Source of the DNA: Linepithema humile
Taxonomy: Eukaryota; Arthropoda; Insecta; Hymenoptera; Formicidae
Assembly (NCBI RefSeq): GCF_040581485.1
Contig: NC_090131.1
Span: forward strand, 28,952,032 to 29,016,031
Reading direction: 5' to 3'
DNA: 64,000 nt
The notes beneath the pieces were generated by a model. The model did no database searches, was not told the origin of the DNA, and saw only the letters and a program-made list of their open reading frames with translations. Of this stretch, positions 49,600 through 62,734 are shown piece after piece. Position numbers and translations under genes: made by a program. Position 1 is the first letter of the stretch, and the number at the start of each line of letters is the position of its first letter.

Positions 49600-52500
49600 G
49601 GTGAAAGATTTAGTAAAAAGAATGGGCGAAACGCGAAACGGCGAGGTCAGATACAGATCCGGCGAGAGTTTTTCGCCCTTTACGCGTCTCTAAAGTTTTT
49701 CCGCGGCGCGCCGAAATTTCTCGCCCCGCAGACTCCGTTCCTGCCTTCTTCAAGCAGTGAAGGGCGCAATAATATTTCATTTGAGATATCGAGCACCCTA
49801 CCTCTCTCACGCGGAGTGGTGGAGAGAGGAACCGACGCGGTCGCGTCGACTTGGGAGTGAAAAATCACTGACGATAATAAATTCTATGAGGAAGCCCCTT
49901 TTTCCGCCGAGAGTCCTTTCCGCTCGGCGATAAGATTCGCCGACAAAATCGCGGATAAGGACGGAGATTGCTAGGAGAATTCGGAAGCGGGACGTCTCCA
50001 CGAACGTCCGAATCTCCCAAGAATCCATTTTCTTGGCCGTGCGATAATCTTTTTGAGGAAATTAAAAATTTGCTGAAGATGCGAAAGATAGAACAAAAAT
50101 AAGAAAAAATATATAAAGAACCTTTTGAGATAAAATTTTTTTTAAAATATAAGAAATAATACCGCTACTATTAATAACAATACTAGCAGTCTGTTGAATT
50201 TCTAACAAATTTTTTCTTTGCTCAATTGTAATATGATGTAATATTTCAATTCAAATAATTAAACTTCAAAAAATTCGATAAGTAACGAAATGTTATTCCT
50301 CATTAAATTTTATCCTCTTCAATTTTGAATAAGTATTATAAGTTAAAATCTGTAAAAAAATTTAAATTTTATTTTTCTTTATAACAAAAGTTGTGGAAAG
50401 AGCGAGATATCTAATAAAATTTTTTTAATCGATTTTTCAACAGAATACATCATATTACCATAAATTTTTTCGGACATCCTATATATCTCATTAATATATA
50501 TCAGGAGAATGTACTCAATCATTTGTGCGCCTCATTTCCATCCGATTCTTATTACAAGGATATGAATACTTCATAAACCCGAGAAAAATACCTTTAGCAT
50601 ACATAGACTTAACATAAAATCTGCTTTTTTCTTACTAATAGATTTAACGATAATGCGGGCAATAATTCATTAACCACTGACAGCTTAAGTATCTTCTCAG
50701 ATTTTAACGGTGGAACATGAACTTTCGTTGTTATGACGTACTATAAAACCATATCGAATAACTCAGCAAAATAATTACCGAAGAAATGCCTGTTAAAGTT
50801 ATTGATTATGCAAATATGTCATGATATGAACTAGCTTTAAGATTGCAAGATCACTTCTATTTCCAACATCAATTACATTAATGCACATTTAATACTACAA
50901 TAATGCATTATCTTCAATATCAAAGTTGGATGAATGTAGCGTTAGAAAGAAGAGATCATGCGAAGATGATTAAAACAGAAAGAAAGAAAGATCCCTTCCT
51001 TAAACCCCCTCTGGGCCTCTCTTTTCCCAAAAGAGTCTTAACGAAGGAAGACTTTTGCGAGGGTAGCAATGCCCTAATACGTCGCGCAAGGCTTATCCCT
51101 TAACAGACGTCTAATGGCTGACAAAGGATCGGCGACTGGTCGCAGGAAAAAGGGAACGCGGGATTACACGCGCGCGGCCATGTGTAGTGGTGTACAGACA
51201 GCGGATACACGTGTAACCATTCTCAGATCTTTAATTATCGCGTCTGCCATTAAATCTATTAGATTCAGCCCGGACGTGTCTGGGACGCATTTAGGAAATC
51301 CCGAGTCGCGAAGGATAGCGTCCGCCGTGACAAAAGGGGACGAGAAAGGGTTTCCGGTTTGCGACGTACCAAAGACGTCAGGCCAAAGAAACTTCGATAG
51401 TTCCCCTCGGTCTCCCCTCGCCACGTCCCTTTATATCAGCATCGACCATCGTCTTGGATTTGCGCCCAGATTTTATCGGTCCTCTAACCCGTCGCGATAT
51501 TTCTGTCAACTTTATCACCGGCTTTCACCTGGAGCCCTCGTAACTCGTAAACAACCCGGCGACATTATCCGGGCGTGTCCTCGAAAAAGTATTCACTCCG
51601 ATCCGGCGAGTTTTCGCACATACGAGCAAAAGGAGCCGAAGTGAAATTCGATATTGGAGGATCCTTGTCAGCGATTTCAATTTCGAGTGCGTTCAAGAGA
51701 GATCCGAAGCTTCCCCGAGGATCTTCGTGCAATTATTAGCGGCTGCGAGACGAGATAAAGATAATGTTATGGGCAAGCAAGATGGCCGGAGTTTTGAGAC
51801 CGTCTTCTACATAAACTAGGTGGAACTTTTCAAGAAAGAAAAAATATTCTCAAAACTCTGCCGTTTTAAAGGAACATCTTTAATAAAAATTGTATTATTA
51901 CATTTTTAATAATAATTGTAATAATTCTTTCTCAAATTACGAAGCTTTCAAATTTGTAGAAACGTCTACGAAAATTATTATCACAGTCGCGTTATTTATT
52001 TGCGTACTATTTTGACAATAATACGATATTCTATTTATTTTGTGCAAGTCTCGGCCGAATTTTTGCCGACTCTTATCTAAAAAGTTGGTTCAGGTTTTTT
52101 CGGCATCAGCAAGCTGCACCGCGATTATGCATTCCCCTTAATGCGCATTACCCTCATTACTGTTTCTCTCTTACTTGTTTGTCTCTTCTCCTTCTCGCTC
52201 TCTCTCTTTCGGTGTCTGCTCAAGAGTGGCTGATTTCACTCGTAGTCGTGGAGCGGAGCAGATAGGCTAACGGGGCGTAAGTGTCCGCGACGTTTCATGA
52301 AATAATCGTGAAAAAGTTTCCTACGAATGTCTGCCCGTTGAAAGTGGCAGAAGGGGCGGCTTAATGGCGGCGCGCGAAGCTCGGAGCACCCAAGGTAAAC
52401 AGCCTGCGACGTTAACCTTTCCAACTGAGACTTTCCCATGCAGCATTTAACTTCAGGCTTCAGCCCTTACGGGCGTTCTTACGGAAATTACGAACAAGCG

Positions 52501-55030
52501 ACGTAATAAAGCCGCCATAATTTCTCGAATTACAAATTCGCTTTCCGAACGTTTATTTTGAAAACGCTCCTCCCCTCGTTCGACGGAGAGAAATCCAATC
52601 CAACGGGGGGAAGAACGGTGGAGAAACTTTATTAAAAGTTTTTTAATAAGAGCAAAAAGAAACAAGCCATAAAAGTGATCGCTAATTAATTAACAATTAT
52701 TTAGTCGAATATCGATTAGAATTTTTGTATCTTTAGACAAACAACTTACTTACATTTTGACTCCTGGAGTTTGTGGAGCTGCAATGTACACTTCTAGGAT
52801 TAAGTTTCATTTGTATCCGTAAATTACTTTCGGATATCCGATCGAGCGGCATCGCGCGAAGTGTTCATTAAAGAGCGACGTACTATCGCGAGCGACGACG
52901 TGATCCGCCGGACGGCGGAAGGGAGCAAGAAAAACAGCCGCTCGTCGATAGGGTGGGGAACAAAGAAAGATGTAAAGGGAACCCGAAGCAATTTCATCGG
53001 TCGAATGTACACAGACCATTAGGCTCGGCATCGTATCGACATCCCGGAGCAGATCGCGATCGTCGAACGTCAACCACGCCCGCCGAGAAAATCGATTTGC
53101 CTCGAACGATATAATGCCGCGTAATGACGGCGGTCGTAATGATCGCGATAACGAGCCACTTCCCGTCCGAAAAGGTCCCTCTCTCTCTCTCTTTCTCTGT
53201 GTCTTCCTCTATCTCTTTCTTCATATCGCACTACTGTTTCTTTAGATCTTTATCGATGTCTGATAGATGGGGTTTATACGCTGAAATTATGGCAGCTTGT
53301 ACATCGTAGTTCAAAAGGAAATCTCGTTCGCCTCTGTCAAATATTTCTTAATCTCGTAAATTTTTTTGCACGCAAGATATATGATAATTACGGACCATGC
53401 AACTTATGACTTTTTTTACGCAATTATTCTTTTGTACTTATTCTACTTCTTGTTGCAATTTCCATAATTTGTATGTTAAACCTTTCAAATCAAAATTTTA
53501 ATTTAACAAATTGCAACATTCAGAGTTATAAAGATAAGCCATTAAAAATATTGTCACACATTGCAATAACATTAAGTAAAACATTAATTAATTAGATTCT
53601 AGAGTTAAAAGAATAAAGTGCTTTCTCTCTTTTTCTTTCTGTTTTTTTTTTTTTTCGACGACCACCATCGATCCCGATGAGTCGCATTATCGTACCTCGG
53701 CTTTATCGTTATCGGGGAACAATGGAGTCACGTGTCGCATCACAGTAAAATCCGCCGGGGAGACGCAGTTGCGATCTAAACGCTATTTGCTTTCCTACCT
53801 CGTCCCAAGAAAACCGCGTAAAGGGCTGGTACGTGCAGACGTCTCAGCTCGGATCTTATCCTTCAGTCAATCTCGAATCAACTTTAATCCTTTTCCTCTC
53901 AAAGACAAGTTGCTCTGTGATCCAGTGTCGTCTAACCCTTCGGTCGAGATATCTCGGCGACTTGAGAGATATACAATTATTTTTTGTTCTTTAAATATAA
54001 TTTCTCACGATATCAAATAAAGGATTTAAGAAGCGAAAAGGATTTAAGACCCCGAAAATCTTACATTCTCTATTTATCAAGATTTGCAGTAAAATTAGAC
54101 TTCTTAAAACTTCTCAAATATATACCATAAATGTAATTTTTTTCGATTTTCTATTTCTACATAAAAATTTGCTAAATGTTCGTTCTATTGTTTGAAAATA
54201 ATGCAATAAATAGTAAAATATAGAACAAGATTATACTCATACATGGAAGAAAACTAAAAAATATTATTTTTGCCAATATTTATCATTTTACCTTTCGATA
54301 TAGCTTTAATATTTCCCGATAGCTAATTATCAGTTTAATTATTTTCAGATTTTCTATATCAGAAAGAATTCTGCGTTGAAATAAATTAAATATTTTGTGC
54401 GAATGTACAAAATAAGAACATCTTCAATTAATTTTGATTTTTTGAAAGAGTCCGGTTCTAATCTCTCTCTCTTTCTCTCTCTCTCTCATTGAGTAAATAA
54501 AGAAAGTAAGTCTTGGACTAATCATAGAGGTATTTATCGAGCTGCAATCGAAATCGCCGATAAGACCCAGATCAGGGCGACGAAGGAACGTTGATTGCCT
54601 TGCAACGTCGTTCAGAATCACCGGAAGGGTGAAAGAGAGAGAGAGAGATTCCTCTTCGTTCGCATTCGAACGTGACGTCGCACGCTCTTGCACACCGCTC
54701 GCGCACACTCACGCAACGCGCACTCCTCCTATCTCGTAACGGGCGGATTGATCGATGAAGGAAAGCACACGCAGACGGGCTTGAGAATTCAATCCCGGCA
54801 TCCCGATAGATACCGCAGAATTCTTAATCCCGCGTCCGTGAGAGATCGGCACGCCATAGAATCGTCGGCGGTGCGAGGAAGCCTAAAAAGAAAGCATCGT
54901 CTCTCAAGCGTAATTATCTACGCGTAATAATGGGTTGTCGATATGCGCGAGCAAACGATCGATGCGGCTAATTAAAAAAGTTTCTTATCGGTTTACCTGG
55001 TTATTAAAGTAAGGATTCGAGTTCACCGAG

Positions 55031-55036
<6 letters not shown>
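49600..55036. other. Non-coding stretch, no supported gene
   Basis: Contains a GGGTG-type motif on the minus strand at 50470-50486. A 176-codon ATG frame lies at 51114-51644 (plus, GC-rich, no domain). A possible 25-nt minus-strand microexon lies near 52753-52777, between TACATTGCAG and GTAAGTAAG, with a branch-like CTTAATC upstream. None is strong enough to call as a gene. Confidence 0.4.

Positions 55037-55094
<58 letters not shown>
55037..55094 (+). repeat. (GA)n microsatellite, ~58 bp
   Basis: GA dinucleotides with one AAA interruption at about 55081; the longest dinucleotide run in the window. Confidence 0.95.
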
Positions 55095-57517
55095 TAACGG
55101 TATTGAATTCTCCTTTAATTAAGGAGCGCACGACAATAGTATAATTAGGAAAATTCTAGAGTGATTTCAACATGTATGTCGATGATGCCGAGTGATTATT
55201 ATTCGTCCGCAAACACGAAAGCATTCAGATTACAATTTTCAAAAAAATATTTTAATAGATTTCCAATATTTTCCCAATTTCACGTCGATAACAACGATTA
55301 TATAAAATACGCTCGAGTTAATTAACACTTCAAAGTGCGCGAAAAATATCGGGGCACGTTTTCGAATAATGTTCATCAAATCGACTAATTCGATTCACCA
55401 CCGTCGCGTCAATACGTTTCCGTTCCGGTCGCGATTTAAAATTCGATTTCAACGGGGCGGATTTTCGCGAGCGTTACGCGCGTACGCCAGCTTGTTACGA
55501 GCGCTTATGACGGGCGACACGATAAAACGGCCGCGTCCTCGTGATGATACCTGCCGGCTTCTCTCTGTGATGTACTAAATGAGATTAATCGTTTCGCCGT
55601 AGTAATTCGATTAAACTGGGCCGCGCGACTGCCCAAATGCGTCGTTGCGATGTATGCTACCTGCAAATCATGATTTTCCCGTTACAGTAGCTGCACATCG
55701 AACGTCATTCCTCGCGATGAACCGACGTAGGAAACTATGCAGCCATTTGCGGATCATCAATCCCGATTGTCCTACGGGCTAGGCAATGGCGATATATATC
55801 CTCGGCTTGCTCGTTTAACGACACAATATTGGATTCTGGACACCGCTGGCAGCCAATAACGATCGAACTATCGTAATAGCTTCGTTGTTGGCCGTCTGCG
55901 AGATCGGTTTCATGATAACTGCGAGGTTTCAAGTTCCATTGATATTAAGAATTATTCTTTCGCTGTCGCAATCCGATACATTTAGTTTAATCAGTGTCCC
56001 AACGAAGATTTATATACTTTTTTTTTAACTTTATTAATAACATTCTATGTTTTCATTAATGAACATTATAATTCGTTAGCAGAGAAAGACAAGATAAATG
56101 ATAAAAAGACACGACAAATGGCCGCATAATTCAGATTTTATGCACGTGTCACGTAACGTCTCCTGTCGAGGGCGATCGAACGGAACATTCTTCTCGGGTT
56201 TCTCGGCGCTAAGTTTAACACCTTCATCACCCTAAGTCTCGGTAATACCCCGGAGCTTATTCGGGCCGAGCTCGACTCGAGTGACAGGTCACGCTCGAAA
56301 GAGTTTCGAGCGCTCGTGGGCAAAGTTACCTACAGTGGATGCGTTGGGAGCTCCAGCTGTGACACACATGTGGGCAGATCAACATAATTGACGGCTTTGA
56401 AATCGATCACAATTGCATTCAGTTTGTAGTTCGATGAATAATTTTGTAGCTTAAGTGACTCATATCTCTTATTACCATGCAAATAAATCTTCCAACTTCG
56501 AAATGTTGAGAATAGAAGCTAAAATTTCTATTCTGAATTTAATTCCAAGCGTAACGATAAGAAACTGTAACACCGCGATAATTTATAATTTAGATAATTT
56601 GGATCGGCGTTGAACATGACGCTACAATACAAATAGAAGTCTCTTTTTCACTTGACGTCGCCGCGCGTCGCTGCGTTTGGCTTTGACTACATTTTGATTC
56701 TCGCGACGCGGTTGTTCGATTTTCTCGCTTCAATTCCACACGAGTCCCGAAATTGCCTCTGGAGAGGCTCATTAGTCGACGCGGAATTACGCTCGCGTTC
56801 ATTATCGCGCAAATCCACGCTACCTTCAGACTCGGGACAGCTTTGCGCTCACGCGCGCACGGCAGTCCTGTCAGACACCGTTATTATCATATTTTCACTA
56901 TACCGCGGAACCGCTTGTAATTTCGCGGCATGCTAATTACAGACGAACTTGATATTCCCTTTGTAAATCTCGACGCTGCATCTGCGGCGAACATTCTGCA
57001 ACGGCACCCCCGTTGTTAATCATTTGATAGACCAGTTAACCGGAGTTCAAGTGGCATATTAATAGAATCAATTCGCAATAATAAGACAGCTAACGCGGCT
57101 TGTATGACGGCGAGTGAATTTTTAGAACCAATCATTGCCATTGATCTAATATCATATTTATACGCGATTGAAGCAGTTGTAATTTTAAACACTGTTTTGC
57201 GATGCAGCGTCAGAATTATCTCTAAATAAAATCGATTGCCAGCATTCTTGTCTTCCATTCAATAATAACCTTTTCTCGGCAAACCTATATTTTGTGTGCT
57301 ATTATCGTTAAATCATTTTCTGACTTATCGAAAGAAATTACTTTTACAAATAGACTAATTATCAGAATATCTTGAACATTTAATAATAATATGGAAAATA
57401 ATAAAAACAATCAAATATAAAATTCAATATAAAATAATTGGACAAAATGTTAAGCAGAATATAAACGCGCAGGTAACTAATAAAACGAATCCAACACGCG
57501 CAGAAATGTTTTATCAT
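55095..57517. other. Non-coding stretch, no supported gene
   Basis: Mixed composition. A donor-like AG|GTAACT on the minus strand at about 56329 lies 27 bases after a TGTCACAG acceptor-like site, but its frames are short and unsupported. Confidence 0.4.
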
Positions 57518-57519
57518 TA

Positions 57520-57691
57520 CACTGTAAAAAAATCCAGTAAATTTACACAACTAAGATGTAAAAATAATTACATAATAAATAACGGAAATATACCAAGTAA
57601 ATAGTATAAAATTCACGAAATTATGTAAATTTACGTTATATATTTAGTAAATTTCCGTTATTTATTTCTGTTACTAAACCTTTTTATAGTG
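57520..57691. mobile_element. Tc1/mariner-like MITE, 172 bp
   Basis: The left end reads CACTGTAAAAA and the right end, on the other strand, CACTATAAAAA. A TA dinucleotide lies immediately outside each end (57518-57519 and 57692-57693). The interior is AT-rich and carries a second inverted match (ATAAATAACGGAAAT against ATTTCCGTTATTTAT). Small size, inverted ends, TA target site and no coding frame fit a non-autonomous mariner-class element. Confidence 0.65.
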
Positions 57692-57999
57692 TAGAGCGGC
57701 GTGTTCCACGCTCTTATTTCGCCTTTCCATCCTCAGGCGTCGGTCTCGCCGATCATTATTGTGTCGCATACGCGCACCGACCGATCGTGAAAGGGAAAGA
57801 GAGATTTCGAGAAGCGACGCATAATATCGGGAACGAATAACGGTCGAGCGGAACGAAGGCCACGGATACCTCACGAGACGCACGTCGGCGTGAGCGGCGA
57901 GCTTTACGGCGCGACGAGAGCCGCGCGTACGCCGAACCCCATAATTTCGGGGATTCATATAATGCCCTGAGCTACGTCATCCCGCGTGGTTGCTACATG

Positions 58000-58015
58000 C
58001 CCCCCCCCCTCCCCC
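58000..58015 (+). repeat. C-rich run
   Basis: A poly-C run with one T interruption in a GC-rich patch (about 57.7-58.1 kb). Confidence 0.85.
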
Positions 58016-59724
58016 TAGCTTTCCATCGAGAGTGTGTGCATGCGTACGACGCATCGAACCCCATAAAGGGAATCCCGCCCTTACGATTTATGTGCGCGGG
58101 ATATCGCTGTCGTTATTCGTTTCGTGCATCTGAATATTCTCGGAGCAATTTAGGGTGGATTTCGCGGTAACAAAGATAATGAAATATCGAATGGTTTTTT
58201 TTTTCAAGTCGTAGATGAACGAAGAAGAAATGACTAAAGAGACCTTCGGGGAGGACTTTCTTTCGCGGAAAGTAGAATTGCGGATTGTAACAATAATTCT
58301 AAGACACCCCGTGTAACCCTTTCCTTTTCTCTTCTGTTTACTCGGATTTATTTCTCATCTTTATCTTTCCCCTCCCCCGTCGCCCCTTATCTATTGTCTC
58401 TGCTCTCGCGCGCTCCATTCCGACCGGTCGGAGAATTTACGATCGCGGTGCGCGCCGCTGTTGTCGCGATGATGGCTCTCCGGAGGAACAACGAGCAATG
58501 CCGCCGAGACTAATATTCGGCGGACCGGGTATAGGTGAAATTTAATCATCGACCGGAACGCCGGAGGTAGATCTGAGGCCACTCTCTAGGCGGGACTAGA
58601 TTGGCGCGAACATAGATGGGCGCGATTGTAGCGCTTTACTCGGGCATCGATTGCTAGGCACGCCGATACGAACAGGACTAATTAATCCTCGGTGTATTTG
58701 CAGCGGCGTTTTCATTAAATTTATACCGCTGCTTATCGAACGCGACCGACTTCTCCGGAATCCTGACGACCGCTCTAATTAATTCTCGATGCACTCGCGG
58801 CAGCAATTAAAATTATACTCTTTTTTTTCCCCCACGACGTTGATAAAGCTGAAATTGACTTTTGTTTCTTTTTTTCAATTCAGAATCCTTCTCGCTCTGG
58901 AGAAAATAATGCAAAAGCGATAATAAAGTGGACGATTTAGTTCTGCGCCGTCTTGATCTTTCAGACGAACAAAGCTATGAAAAAACCATAATTTTCCCGA
59001 TTTCGTTAGAATAGTCGAGATAACTTCCCAGTTCCACGCAAATGTAAAAAAAAAAGAAGGAAGGAATAAAGGTAAGAAGTTGGAAGAAAAATATATAAAA
59101 GTGAGAAAGGTAAAGAAAGTGCTAACATTTCGCGTTTCCACAAAAGTTTCGCAATAATCAACCGACGATAGTGATAAAACCATGGAAGTTCGCATCCAGC
59201 GTATCACCATACGGCTATAAGTTAGTTCTATGACCTAATCCAAGTTGAAAATTACTACCTACGATAATCCCGCATCCTATAATCAAGGAAGCATGCGCGG
59301 CTGCACTAGTTATCATAGAAATTGCGCACGGAACGTCCTACTTGATCATCTCAAATTTCATTATTCGCATCTTATTACGCTCCTTCGGCGAGTGAAAGCG
59401 CCGGTCGAGTGTAATCCGCGATCGATAATCGGGATCCCGGGATCGTACCCGGGTTTTTAATCAACGTAGAAGAGTTATCGTAATCGCGCGCGTAATCCGC
59501 TTTACAGCTGAGCAACAACTTTGCAGATTCGCGAAATACGATAATATTGAACATCGCGGGTGCTCAACAAGAGAGTCTCCGGTGATTCCTTTCTGTTCTC
59601 TTGTTCAATTCTCACCAGCGCGGGAGTGGAATGACCCGCAGATATATGGCACGCGTTATGAAAAGTCGCCGAACGACGCGGGTTTAAAAATTCAATTAAC
59701 GCCGTGTCGTCCCGGGGCGAAGTA

Positions 59725-59752
59725 CGCGCGCGCGCGCGCGTGTGTGCATGTG
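59725..59752 (+). repeat. (CG)n-(TG)n run
   Basis: About eight CG units followed by GTGTGTGCATGTGT; a shorter relative of the Z-DNA-prone tract at 26.7 kb. Confidence 0.85.
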
Positions 59753-59990
59753 TTTGCTATTTTTTTTTTTCGGCCACGTATACACGCGCGCTTGTCGGTA
59801 AATTGCATTGCCTCTATAAAGAGCTTCGGGGAGCGAAAACAAGCGAAGGCGCAATTTTGGGAATCGCGGTGCCAGAAGCTCATCGTTGGACAAACTGACT
59901 GACTGATCGATCCGATGCCCTCTGTGAAAGTCCGCACAATCGGTCGTCGATTTGCCACCAGTTCGTGCAAAAGTCGACTTTTGAGTCCTG

Positions 59991-60014
59991 TTTTTTTTTT
60001 TTTTTTTTTTTTTT
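59991..60014 (-). repeat. Poly-T tract, 24 bases
   Basis: A homopolymer (poly-A on the minus strand). No clear direct repeats flank it and no element body was recognised. Confidence 0.9.
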
Positions 60015-61907
60015 GGTCGGAGGTGCGCACTTCATCCCGGAAAAAAATAAAATTCCCGTAAAAACAAAGGACCGAGTGCAGTTCTCTCGACCGCCGCTTG
60101 TCATCCTCATGTGAAATTTCATTTTGAATACGGTATACAGAATGTCCCAGCATGAATGGATGAAATTTTTATGACAGATTCTTTGTGCAAATCGCGATCG
60201 ATTTTTCTTTCATGGAAATATCGAAGTGCGAATAGTGTTTGCTGCACGCGATTAAAAATAAATGGCGCTTTACGAGTAAAGTTGGAGTGTGTAAATATTG
60301 TACCGTAACGAAAGCTCTTGTTCCTTTCGTTCAATTTCAACTAAACTTCTTCATTTTAAAATTTATGGAATTCAACTTTGTTTGATAAAATTATAGATTA
60401 ATTCCGTACTTGTGTCAAAGAATGAAGATTTATGTGAAATATAAATGAACTTTCAAATTTTTTTCCATTAATTAATCTGTGAATAAAATTAACTCAATTG
60501 TTCTTGTAAAAACAATCCTTCACTAAACGATTTTCACATCTTAAAAATTTGTATTCCGCTTTTAAGAAAAGTTTAGCAATAGGAGGAGAGACTCCTGAAA
60601 CGCGTTTATGATACACGCTCCTTTTTTCACGTAATTAATTACAGAATTCCAGGTGAAGATTTTTCAAATTAATAAGCGGTAAAACGTGACTCGCATCAAA
60701 AGTATGAGTACGAGGCAATAAAATGCCCGTTCAGAAAGTGCTCACGGCCGGGAGAAACTAATAATCCGACAATTATATAAATATCTCCGGTGTTGTAAAG
60801 CAACTTTTGCATATTAAAAGGCGTATTAATCGGCCTGTTAACAGCGCTCGTCTACGATCGTCACTCCATTAATTTTGTATGAATTCGATAAAGCTGCTGC
60901 GTCGCTGACACTAAAAATTTGTTCTCGTCGATCCAGTTCTCCAAGCGGCCTCGATTCTGCCCGGTTAAACGGTGTGTGTTTCAACGGAACTGCATCTTGC
61001 AGTCGCGATAAAGACGCGATAAGAGCCGGTAGTCGCGGGCTCTTTAAGTTCAGTCAATAAACCGATAAAGGGAAATCGGCGGTGTGCTGCTTATCGCGAG
61101 TACGTGGAAGGGTACGAATCTTGTGTTCATAAGCACGAGTATCGATTTATTGGCCGATCGAGCGCGCGACAAAAAGCAAGAAAAACATCGCGAGAACGGA
61201 GAGAGCGTGCGAGCATTTTGCAGCGGAGACCGCGGTGGAGAGAATATACACGCGTTTTGCGGCGGAAAGCGCGAATAGAACACTTGACTGATTAAATTAA
61301 TTAAATTTACTAAATTGGTTGGTGCAGGATTGAATTAATGAGCGTAAATTATGCTGCAATATGAGAAGTCACGATCGCACTCAATTTCGTCCCGATTCAC
61401 TAATGAATTTAATTGAAATAGAGCTGGTGTAATCGTAACCGGTAATACGTTTGTGAATATGTAAGCTCGAAAGTATTTCTCATAATTCACATTAAACTAA
61501 AATTATTTCATGTTTTCCCTTTATCTTTCCGTCGACTCTTTTCTCCATATAAAGAATTAAAATATAATTTTCTGCAAAACCATATTTGAACGTTTTATTA
61601 GCATTTTATTTCTAAAGATAGAAAATATTATATGAAATAATAGAACGCATTTTTCCCGTACGTTCCGTTTGCCCCAGATTGAACTTCAATAGATACCGAG
61701 CCAACAGATACTCGTACGGTATCCGACACTCGTCGTCTTATCGCATCAAAACTTTTTTCTCGAGGTGAGGCCAATATTGCGAGTTTGGCTTTCTCGCGAA
61801 GTGAACAAGAACCGGAAAGGGAAAAAAGAGACGAAGGAGTCAATTGAAGGGAGCGCAAGAAAGCGGAAGGGTAATCAATTTACGTACCCTCGTAGAACTT
61901 TGTTATT

Positions 61908-62268
61908 TCTTTAAGATTTCTATTTAGTACCTGCTACTTAAGACATATTTAACTCAATCTTCAAGAACAGAACGATTGCGGCTCACAGTTTCTATTTCAA
62001 ATTTATAAAGTTTCATCGATTCCTGCTTTTTCTTTACAGCTGTCAACATTTAATTCAATTTTATTTTTAGTTTAATTTCTTAATTTTACAAATAAAGAAA
62101 TTAAACTAAAAATAAAATTGAATTAAATGTTGACAACTGTAAAGAAAAAGCAGGAATCGATGAAACTTTATAAATTTGAAATAGAAACTGTGAGCCGCAA
62201 TCGTTCTGTTCTTGAAGATTGAGTTAAATATGTCTTAAGTAGCAGGTACTAAATAGAAATCTTAAAGA
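61908..62268. repeat. Long palindrome, 174-bp arms, 13-base loop
   Basis: Positions 61908-62081 are the reverse complement of 62095-62268 with a single mismatch (C against T in the ACAGCTGTC word). The loop is 62082-62094. The arms are complex sequence, including ACGATTGCGGCTCACAG, not simple repeats. The flanks show no target-site duplication. Near-identity means either a very recent inverted duplication or constraint on base pairing; an assembly or library artefact must also be considered. A transcript would make a hairpin of about 174 bp, long enough to be a Dicer substrate. Confidence 0.93.
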
Positions 62269-62593
62269 CATTCTTAAAAACATTCAGCCAATCATAATTA
62301 ATGGTAATTATTTCTTTATTATCTTCATCAACCCTCAAGAGGGAACGTAAAATTAAAATAATAATCATAAAAGCACTGGAACAATAACAGAAGTAATTAT
62401 AAAAGTACTAAACAAGTATCGGGTGAAAGTAAGAAAGCGGAACGGGAGAATTTGAAGGAAAGGGCTGAGAAGGGAACGGCCGAAGGCAGTAAGGTGGGTT
62501 AAAAAGAGAACGCGGAGGAGAAGGGACGAATGAGGTCCAGGGTGAACGGGGGTTACGTAGGTTTCGAACGAACGCCTCCCCGGTTTTTCCCAG

Positions 62594-62614
62594 GATACTA
62601 TCAGCAGTTTCGAG
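62594..62614 (+). CDS. Candidate 21-nt microexon
   Basis: A strong acceptor (CCGGTTTTTCCCAG) and a near-consensus donor (CGAG|GTGAGTAC) enclose exactly 21 nt. In phase 1 it encodes YYQQFR plus split glycines at each end and keeps the frame (phase 1 in, phase 1 out). This matches the phase left by the candidate signal-peptide exon at 16869-16917. Alternatives are a longer exon starting at an ATG at 62530 in the same frame (GGYVGFERTPPRFFPGYYQQFR), or a 140-nt exon in another frame ending at the next donor, ACGG|GTGAGTT, at 62734. The patch is GC-rich. No protein family is recognised. Confidence 0.35.
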
Positions 62615-62734
62615 GTGAGTACATCATCCCCCTGGACTCGGGAGTCCCGAGGGAGTCTTATCCCAACTTGGCTTTATAAAGGGCCGATCCACCGACACGG
62701 GGATGCCGGCAGGGGGAGATGCGAGGGAGGACGG

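Larger units (their letters stand above)
58017..61907. other. Non-coding stretch, no supported gene
   Basis: GGGTG-type motifs lie at 58301-58316 (minus sense) and 60134-60151 (plus sense). Simple repeats lie at 59725-59752 and 59991-60014. No frame with a domain or good splice context was found. Confidence 0.4.

Noticed and set aside
51114..51644. 176-codon plus-strand ATG frame
   Set aside because: Low-complexity, basic and Ser-rich composition with no motif; lies in a GC-rich patch.
58030..58130. tRNA B-box-like GGTTCGATGC on the minus strand near 58055
   Set aside because: No A box or acceptor-stem pairing upstream.
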